A stretch of 64,000 nt of DNA from Paenibacillus agricola. Lineage in GTDB: Bacteria; Bacillota; Bacilli; Paenibacillales; NBRC-103111. The notes beneath the pieces are model-generated. The model saw nothing but the letters and a program-made list of their open reading frames with translations. It was not told where the DNA came from and searched no databases. The stretch lies in NCBI RefSeq assembly GCF_011440305.1, contig NZ_JAAOIW010000005.1, positions 62,001 to 126,000 of the forward strand, read 5' to 3'. Every line of letters begins with the position of its first letter. The stretch's first letter is position 1. A program made the position numbers and the translations under genes. Below, in pieces: positions 58,271 to 64,000 of the stretch.

Positions 58271-58825
58271 CTAGCCCTTAACCAGCTGCTGGATCCTCCG
58301 CTCCAGCTCCTCAGCAGGAAGCACATGAATAACATCAACCAAGATACCCTGCTTGTTAACCAAAAAGCTGGTCGGCACAAATAATAGCCGGTACTTGTTA
58401 GCAACACTTCCTTGCTGATCCAGCAGCACAGGAAAGCTAAGCCCGTATCGCTTCACAAATTTGCTAACTTCCTCTAGCTGGTCGCCTTTGGTAACATTTA
58501 CGGCATAAATGTCCAGCTCATTTTTATATTTACTATACATCCGCTCCAAGTCAGGTGCCTCATCATGGCAGGGACCGCACCAAGAAGCCCAGAAATTGAT
58601 TATAAGCGCTTTACTCCTTGCCCCACCCACATGATAAGCTTTGCCATCCAAACCGCTTAGATCAATAGCTGGAGCAGGTTGATTGCGAGCAGCAGGCATT
58701 GGAGCTGCCTCGCTTGCTGCCCTCACCTTAGACAAGCCAATCCACCCACCCTCTATATACACCAACAAGAATAAACCTGCTAACAACGCAACTAAACTTC
58801 CTCTCCATACTGAGCGCTTCATCAT
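58271..58825 (-). CDS. TlpA/ResA-like membrane thioredoxin
   Basis: The protein has 184 residues. N-terminal anchor (GSLVALLAGLFLLVYIEGGW). Thioredoxin fold with ALIINFWASWCGPCHDEAPD (CGPC), VNVTKGDQLEEVSKFVKRYG and the cis-Pro segment FVPTSFLVNKQGI. It reduces extracytoplasmic disulfides, for example in cytochrome c maturation; the partner is not visible here. Convergent with cimA. Confidence 0.88.
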   Translation of the reverse strand: MMKRSVWRGSLVALLAGLFLLVYIEGGWIGLSKVRAASEAAPMPAARNQPAPAIDLSGLDGKAYHVGGARSKALIINFWASWCGPCHDEAPDLERMYSKYKNELDIYAVNVTKGDQLEEVSKFVKRYGLSFPVLLDQQGSVANKYRLLFVPTSFLVNKQGILVDVIHVLPAEELERRIQQLVKG

Positions 58826-58935
58826 TGTGCTCCTTCCACCCTCTTTTCGATTATTATAACCAGAACTGACAAAAGAATGACGTGATTGACATTAGGGTAT
58901 CCTATGGTTATCAAAGCTCAAGGAGATACCCGCTT

Positions 58936-60243
58936 ATGGAAAAAACAAAAAAGAAACTCCCTATTATTTTCGAAAGCAGCATTACAGCGGAACCAAAAAC
59001 CTCCCCAGCTGAGCACCCAAATAGTTCTGGGAACAGTAAAGAGACCAAGGGCCACTCCCTTGAATTTATGGCGATTGCCTCGGTTCCTTTAGTCCTTGTG
59101 TTGGGCAATTCCATGCTGGTTCCCATCCTGCCCGACCTACAGGAAAAGCTTGGAGTCAGCCAATTCCAAAGCAGCTTGGTCATCTCCTTGTTTTCGGTAA
59201 CGGCTGGACTGGTCATTCCGATTTCGGGATATTTATCAGACCGCTTTTCACGAAAAGCCGTAATCATCCCTTCTTTAATTATTTATGGGTCTGCAGGGAT
59301 AATAGCAGGGTTAGGTGCCATGTGGAATTCGTATCCGATTCTTATTGCGTCGAGAGCCGTCCAAGGTCTAGGCGCCGCAGGGACAGCCCCTATTGCTATG
59401 GCGCTTGCCGGAGATATGTTTAAAGGTGGCATGGAAAGTAAAGCGCTCGGACTAACGGAAGCTTCCAATGGCTTTGGCAAGGTCATAAGCCCGATACTTG
59501 GCTCTTTGCTGGCGCTAATTGTATGGTATGGAGCCTTTTTTGCTTTTCCGTTTTTTTGTCTGTTATCGTTGCTTGCGGTTATTTTCTTATTAAAAGAACC
59601 CGCTAAAGCAGAGGAGCCCTTGAAGCTTAAGCCTTATTTGAAAAGCATCGCCGCTATTTTGAAGGAAAAGGGACGCTGGCTGATTACATCATTTTTCGCT
59701 GGATCTATGGCTTTGTTTGTGTTATTTGGTGTTTTATTTTATTTATCGAATATTTTGGAGGAGGCTCCTTATACAATCGATGGCGTCAAAAAGGGGTTTG
59801 TGCTAGCTATCCCGCTGCTTGGCCTGGTCATCGCCTCTTACACGACAGGGGCTACCATAAAAAAGAATGGGGTCGCCATGCGATGGCTAATGAATATAGG
59901 GCTTGGAATAATGATGATCGCTTTAGGGTCCTGTATGTTTATACTGGAGAAAAACCTGTATGTATTTATCGGGCTTCTAACGTTAAGCAGCATCGGCACA
60001 GGCTTGCTGCTTCCCTGCTTAAACACGATGATCACGGGCTCTGTCGAAAAACAGCAAAGAGGTATGATCACCTCTATTTATAACAGCTTACGCTTTCTTG
60101 GTGTTGCCTTTGGACCTCCCTTGTTTAGCTGGATGATGGAAATCTCCCATCAACTGGTGTTTATCACGGTAACCTCCATGACATTTGTCGCTTTAGGGCT
60201 TGTCTTTTTTCTAGTAAAGCCGAAGGGGGAATTGAACGGATAG
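58936..60243 (+). CDS. MFS drug transporter
   Basis: The protein has 435 residues with twelve membrane helices after a polar N-terminal extension of 50 residues. Motif A is SGYLSDRFSRKAVIIPSL; SRAVQGLGAAGTAPIAMALA is motif C-like, as in drug:proton antiporters of the Bmr/14-TMS-like or MdtG group. ATG 58936 follows AAGGAGATACCCGCTT. Substrate unknown. A GGGGA..TCCCC hairpin follows at 60243-60262. Confidence 0.85.
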   Translation: MEKTKKKLPIIFESSITAEPKTSPAEHPNSSGNSKETKGHSLEFMAIASVPLVLVLGNSMLVPILPDLQEKLGVSQFQSSLVISLFSVTAGLVIPISGYLSDRFSRKAVIIPSLIIYGSAGIIAGLGAMWNSYPILIASRAVQGLGAAGTAPIAMALAGDMFKGGMESKALGLTEASNGFGKVISPILGSLLALIVWYGAFFAFPFFCLLSLLAVIFLLKEPAKAEEPLKLKPYLKSIAAILKEKGRWLITSFFAGSMALFVLFGVLFYLSNILEEAPYTIDGVKKGFVLAIPLLGLVIASYTTGATIKKNGVAMRWLMNIGLGIMMIALGSCMFILEKNLYVFIGLLTLSSIGTGLLLPCLNTMITGSVEKQQRGMITSIYNSLRFLGVAFGPPLFSWMMEISHQLVFITVTSMTFVALGLVFFLVKPKGELNG

Positions 60244-60340
60244 GGGAACCGGCTTTCCCCGATTCAGCTTTTGCAGTTATACTGGATATATGTTATATTC
60301 GCCAGCCAAGCTGAAGATTTTACAAAGGATGCCTGCCCTT

Positions 60341-60802
60341 ATGCAAATACCAACGATACAATTGAAACGCTCTATTAAAGACCGCATTCTCGATGAATGC
60401 ATACAGAAAAAACCGAATGAAGCCTGCGGCTTTGTGTGGGGCACAGCAAATTTTTCTTGGATCCATGTCGAGGCGTTTGACTCCGTCCCTAACTGTGCCT
60501 CCAACCCTTCCATCCAATTCTCTATGGATCCTGTATCTCTGATTCCTATCTTAACAAGCAAAATCGGCAGTGGGCTGGAAGTCGTAGGCATTGTGCATTC
60601 CCACCCAACCGCTGCCGCAATTCCCTCCCACGAGGATCTGTTAACGTCTTGGCATCAGCTTCCCAGCCATTGGATTGTATCCTTACAGCAGCCGACGCCT
60701 TATATAGCCGCTTATCAATATGTCCGTTTAGAGGGGGTTGATCAGGACTTCTCTCACAGCATGCACTACCGTCCTATACCCATCACCATTATCCAAGGTT
60801 AA
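60341..60802 (+). CDS. JAMM/MPN (Mov34-type) metalloprotease
   Basis: The protein has 153 residues. GIVHSHPTAAAIPSHEDL gives HxHx(7-8)SxxD, the JAMM zinc site, with the upstream Glu in KKPNEACGFVWG. Bacterial members such as Mec release sulfur-carrier proteins or process ubiquitin-like tails. No carrier gene is adjacent. ATG 60341 follows AAAGGATGCCTGCCCTT. Confidence 0.85.
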   Translation: MQIPTIQLKRSIKDRILDECIQKKPNEACGFVWGTANFSWIHVEAFDSVPNCASNPSIQFSMDPVSLIPILTSKIGSGLEVVGIVHSHPTAAAIPSHEDLLTSWHQLPSHWIVSLQQPTPYIAAYQYVRLEGVDQDFSHSMHYRPIPITIIQG

Positions 60803-60819
60803 TTAACGGTCTGCCTAAC

Positions 60820-60866
60820 AAAAAAACATCCTCAACCAGGGTTTTCCTACCCTGTCCAAAGATGTT
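60820..60866 (-). terminator. Terminator after the exonuclease gene
   Basis: ACATC..CCAGGG and CCCTG..GATGT pair, with AAAAAA on the plus strand giving a T run on the minus strand. Confidence 0.7.
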
Positions 60867-61597
60867 TAATAGCTTAACTTCGCGTACAAATCGCCTAACG
60901 ACTCAATATTTTTCGATTTAAATTCTACCATAAAAGTGCTCCAAAGCTTTGCGGTCATTAAAGCATCCTCTAAAGCATGGTGGCGGGTCGAAACCTCAAT
61001 CCCATATTCTTGCAGCAAGGTATCTAAATCATAATGGCCCAGCTTGGGGTTTAACCATTTGGCAACCATCATTGTATCAATCATGCGATGGGATAAATTC
61101 ACCTTTGATGTTTTCCATAAAGCTGAATTGAGAAAATGCTTATCATGGCCGGTCCCATGAGCAACAAGCACCTTTTTCTGGACAAATTCCAGAAATGCCC
61201 GAAGTCCTTGATATAAATCTGGTGCATTGTCAGCCATTTCGTTCGTTATTCCTGTTAGCTCCACCACTTGCTCTGGAATATTCCGTTTGGGATTCACCAA
61301 GCTATAGAAGCTTTGATCCTCCATAATACTATCACCATTTACCGCAACAGCCCCGACGGATATAATCTCATCTCCATGATAAGGGGAGAATCCGGTCGTT
61401 TCTAAGTCAAATACCACAAGCTCCACCGTTTCAAGAGGAATATCATAAAGCGAATTTTTGCGTTGTTCCTTCATTATCGAACGCATAAAAGCCATTTGTT
61501 GGGCGCTTTGCACATCGAACATTGAGGTTAGTGCCGGTGTAATGCCACCCATTTTGTACAAATTCCACATTCTTCCTGCAGGCCTCATGTCTTTCAT
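60866..61597 (-). CDS. DnaQ-like 3'-5' exonuclease
   Basis: The protein has 243 residues. Exo I VVFDLETTGFSPYHGDEI (DxE), Exo II VLVAHGTGHDKHFLN, Exo III TRHHALEDALMTAKLW (HxxxxD): the DEDDh epsilon family. The N-terminal 55 residues are a helical addition. It follows the DUF294 gene by 10 nt and is surely cotranscribed. Acts on DNA or RNA ends; the true substrate is unknown. Confidence 0.9.
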   Translation of the reverse strand: MKDMRPAGRMWNLYKMGGITPALTSMFDVQSAQQMAFMRSIMKEQRKNSLYDIPLETVELVVFDLETTGFSPYHGDEIISVGAVAVNGDSIMEDQSFYSLVNPKRNIPEQVVELTGITNEMADNAPDLYQGLRAFLEFVQKKVLVAHGTGHDKHFLNSALWKTSKVNLSHRMIDTMMVAKWLNPKLGHYDLDTLLQEYGIEVSTRHHALEDALMTAKLWSTFMVEFKSKNIESLGDLYAKLSY

Positions 61598-61607
61598 AGC
61601 TGATCAC

Positions 61608-62684
61608 CTAACCTTTTTCGATTTCCTTCGAGACCATTTTTTTCACATATTTTTGAAGGTCATTACCAATTCTAAGGCATAGCTTTAATTCATTGGTTCT
61701 TTCTTTCGTAAGGCCTTCTGCTGCCAGCTTGCCTCTTGATGTAAATTGGTCATCCTCCATTTGAAATGGGGTTAACGAACGGAGCTTCAAAGCAATAGCT
61801 AAGGCTTCTAACCAATCTTGGGCAATTTCTTCCTCAACAAAACCAGTATCCATCAATTGGATAATTCTTGCTTCCGTAGAGGTTTGCTTGATCCCTGCTT
61901 CAATTGCGAGCAAACGAATTCCATTCACTATAGGAATGTAAGCCCCATACTTAATATCAACACCACCAGCATCCTCTCCATAACGCTCCTTGATCAGTTG
62001 CCCGAACAAACCAAGTGAAACCTTATGGTGCAGCGTGTTATGAAGCATATGCTCAAGCATAATGGGATGTTTCGCCACATAATCCATTAATTCATCCATT
62101 AAACGGTTTACCAGGCTTGCTTCGCCATAAGCCAAGCGCATATCCCCTAATATGAGCAAGTAACGCACATGCTCCCAATTGGGGTCCTTCAGCCATTCAT
62201 AGAGCATAGTGCGATAACCGCTCCATGTATTCCGCCATTTATCATTGGTGCTGGTCACCTCGCCTGTGCATGGTGGATAGCCAAGCTGCATCAACATGCC
62301 GCTTATCCGTTCTGCCAACACTCGGAAGTAACCCTCCGCATTTTTAGAAACCAGTTCATCTGACGAGTCGTCATAAATCAAGCCGTTGTCTTGGTCACTC
62401 CACAAGGTCTGTTCACTGCGTCCTCCGCTTCCAAACATCACAAAAGCGTAAGCAACCGGCGGTTCACCAAGCTGTAAGCTCACATCAGCTTGTGCTAGAG
62501 CAATTGCCTTGCTAATCAGACTATCATGAACCAGGTTTAATTCTCGGTTCCAATCAAGTGAATGGGAAAGAAGGAGACGCTGCTCGAACTCCTCATGCAG
62601 TTGATTCCTTAATTGACGAAGCTGCAGGACACCTTCAGCTTGATCAATTTGTTGTCGAATCATTTCCAATGAGAGATGTTCCAT
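61608..62684 (-). CDS. DUF294 (GlnD-like) nucleotidyltransferase
   Basis: The protein has 358 residues. Nucleotidyltransferase motif FVMFGSGGRSEQTLWSDQDN (GSxxR..x..sDxD) near residue 85, then GYPPCTGEVTSTNDKWRNTW, and a DUF294 C-terminal helical domain. Relatives include the uridylyltransferase end of GlnD. ATG 62684 follows GAAGGAGACGCAT. Placed between the ammonium transporter and the DnaQ-like gene; a nitrogen-sensing role is possible but no PII gene is visible. Confidence 0.85.
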   Translation of the reverse strand: MEHLSLEMIRQQIDQAEGVLQLRQLRNQLHEEFEQRLLLSHSLDWNRELNLVHDSLISKAIALAQADVSLQLGEPPVAYAFVMFGSGGRSEQTLWSDQDNGLIYDDSSDELVSKNAEGYFRVLAERISGMLMQLGYPPCTGEVTSTNDKWRNTWSGYRTMLYEWLKDPNWEHVRYLLILGDMRLAYGEASLVNRLMDELMDYVAKHPIMLEHMLHNTLHHKVSLGLFGQLIKERYGEDAGGVDIKYGAYIPIVNGIRLLAIEAGIKQTSTEARIIQLMDTGFVEEEIAQDWLEALAIALKLRSLTPFQMEDDQFTSRGKLAAEGLTKERTNELKLCLRIGNDLQKYVKKMVSKEIEKG

Positions 62685-62732
62685 ATGCGTCTCCTTCAAA
62701 ACCATAAATTATTTAATTAAGTAGATTACCAT

Positions 62733-64000
62733 TTAAGCTGAAGTGCTTCCAGCTTGAACCGCTTTTTTCATTTGCTCAGGGTAGCCATAGCTGCCATGCT
62801 CGGAAAGATCCAGACCGATAATTTCTTCTTCTTCCGTAACACGTAATCCGATTGTTGCTTTCAGAATACCCAGAATAACAAAGGAAAGTACAAGTACAAA
62901 TGCGAAAGCTCCGAATACGCCTAATGCTTGAACACCTAATTGATGGAAGCCACCACCATAGAACAATCCAGGTCCACCAACATTTACTGCTGCTGCTAAT
63001 TCTGGTGTTGCGAACAAACCCGTGGACAATGTTCCCCAAATCCCTGCGATACCGTGCACAGAGAATGCATAGATTGGATCATCAACGCCCATTTTCTCAA
63101 ACCATTGCGAAGTGAAGAATGTGATAATACCGGAAATCGCTCCGATAATGATAGCATCACGAGGTGTTACGAATGCGCAAGCTGCTGTGATTGCAACAAG
63201 TGCTGCAAGTACACCATTCAACATGCTAGGAATGTCCGCTTTACCAAAGTACATCCATGATACCACTAGGGCCGCTACTGCACCAGCCGCTGCTGCTAAA
63301 TTTGTTGTTAGAGCAACATAACCGAAGAATCCATCACCAGTTGCACTCAGTGTGGAACCAGCGTTAAAGCCGAACCAACCAATCCAGAGAATGATAACAC
63401 CTAGAACCGATAATACTTGGTTATGACCGGGAATAAGATTGGGTGTTTTATCTTTATTATATTTGCCAATCCGTGGTTTAAGTAAAATCGTTGCAACCAA
63501 TGCTGCTGTAGCCCCTTGTAAATGAACAACTGTGGAACCTGCAAAATCTTGCATGCCCATCGCTCCAAGCCATCCGCCGCCCCATACCCAGTGAGCAACT
63601 ACTGGATAAATCAATACAGTGAACAGGATACCGAAGATGAAGTAAACTGGAAGTTTACCACGTTCTGCAAAGCCGCCCCAAGCAATAGCAAGCGAAACTC
63701 CTGCAAAAGCTAATTGGAACAAGAACAAGATACTGATAGGAATAGGTGATTCTGCAAACACACTAATTGAAGCTGCTGTTTGTTCGGCTGACCCATCAAT
63801 GAAGAAGCCGCCTGTACCTACAAACGCGTTACCATCTCCAAAAGCTAAACCAAACCCAACTGCCCAGAAAGCAATGGCGCAAATGCCAAAGGTCAAAATC
63901 GTTTTACCAGCAACATGACCGGCATTCTTCATACGAGTCGAGCCCGCTTCCAGCAATGCAAATCCTGCTTGCATGAAAATAACTAGAATCGCACCTAACA
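62733..64000 (-). CDS. amtB: Ammonium transporter, 5' end outside the window
   Basis: The visible 421 codons, plus stop, cover most of the eleven-helix channel. MQAGFALLEAGSTRMKNAGH, DFAGSTVVHLQGATAALVAT, GWFGFNAGSTLSATGDGFFG and FSVHGIAGIWGTLSTGLFA carry the Amt signature and the twin pore histidines (VVHLQG and VHGIAG). The C-terminal tail (GLDLSEHGSYGYPEQMKKAV) is the regulatory segment that PII or partner domains contact. The frame continues upstream past 64000. Confidence 0.95.
   Translation of the reverse strand, partial: LGAILVIFMQAGFALLEAGSTRMKNAGHVAGKTILTFGICAIAFWAVGFGLAFGDGNAFVGTGGFFIDGSAEQTAASISVFAESPIPISILFLFQLAFAGVSLAIAWGGFAERGKLPVYFIFGILFTVLIYPVVAHWVWGGGWLGAMGMQDFAGSTVVHLQGATAALVATILLKPRIGKYNKDKTPNLIPGHNQVLSVLGVIILWIGWFGFNAGSTLSATGDGFFGYVALTTNLAAAAGAVAALVVSWMYFGKADIPSMLNGVLAALVAITAACAFVTPRDAIIIGAISGIITFFTSQWFEKMGVDDPIYAFSVHGIAGIWGTLSTGLFATPELAAAVNVGGPGLFYGGGFHQLGVQALGVFGAFAFVLVLSFVILGILKATIGLRVTEEEEIIGLDLSEHGSYGYPEQMKKAVQAGSTSA

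Overview
The window looks like the chromosome of a spore-forming, low-to-mid GC Firmicute, most likely Paenibacillus or a close relative. This rests on the set of host genes (YkvI-type transporter, DUF309, RelQ-type alarmone synthetase, PyrD2, DUF3231, YolD, copper-amine-oxidase-N stalk domain, single-cluster ferredoxin) and on AGGAGG-type ribosome binding sites throughout. No species is claimed.

Region 1 (1 to about 20,913) is the right end of a prophage or integrated element. All but one of its genes are on the minus strand. From the host border leftwards it carries a tyrosine integrase, a Bro-N antirepressor, a repeat-rich gene-free stretch, two DUF1642-like paralogues, a YyaC-family protein with an AT-hook-like tail, a SprT-like protease, small unknown genes, a DnaC-type loader, a DnaB-type helicase, a TOPRIM primase, a sigma-like regulator divergent from a small XRE regulator, an SSB-like protein, many tiny overlapping genes, two nuclease-like proteins and a family A DNA polymerase that runs off the left edge. 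Structural genes are not visible and would lie further left. The right border falls in the anticodon loop of a tRNA-Leu(CAG), of which only the 5' half and its promoter are present here. Three features stand out: a 31-nt bipartite motif (TGTACGG-N12-CGGCAACGTAGT) in front of four genes, including the sigma-like gene itself; three genes whose only well-placed start codon is AUA; and strong palindromes and inverted repeats at control regions.

Region 2 (21,000 to 27,600) is ordinary chromosome: xanthine phosphoribosyltransferase, a lipoprotein, DedA and YkvI membrane proteins and a GT4 glycosyltransferase.

Region 3 (27,900 to 37,560) is an accessory island in decay. It holds an ATP-dependent DNA ligase whose base usage resembles the prophage, a WYL-like/YolD pair, DUF3231 and DUF898 genes, an Mrr-like nuclease and an integrase. 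At least six reading frames here carry frameshifts, whereas the flanking host genes are intact. A family of related GAGGGC hairpins and a 26-bp palindrome recur in this stretch.

Region 4 (37,700 to 64,000) is chromosome again: a GGDEF cyclase, XRE regulators, an RsuA-type pseudouridine synthase, a membrane thioredoxin, RelQ, PyrD and an L,D-transpeptidase; a signalling/envelope cluster (HD-GYP, NHL/stalk protein, FecR protein, CHASE2 nucleotide cyclase); ferredoxin, MobB-DinB, citramalate synthase, a TlpA-like thioredoxin, an MFS transporter, a JAMM protease; and an ammonium transporter followed by a GlnD-like DUF294 nucleotidyltransferase and a DnaQ-like exonuclease. The ammonium transporter is cut by the right edge.
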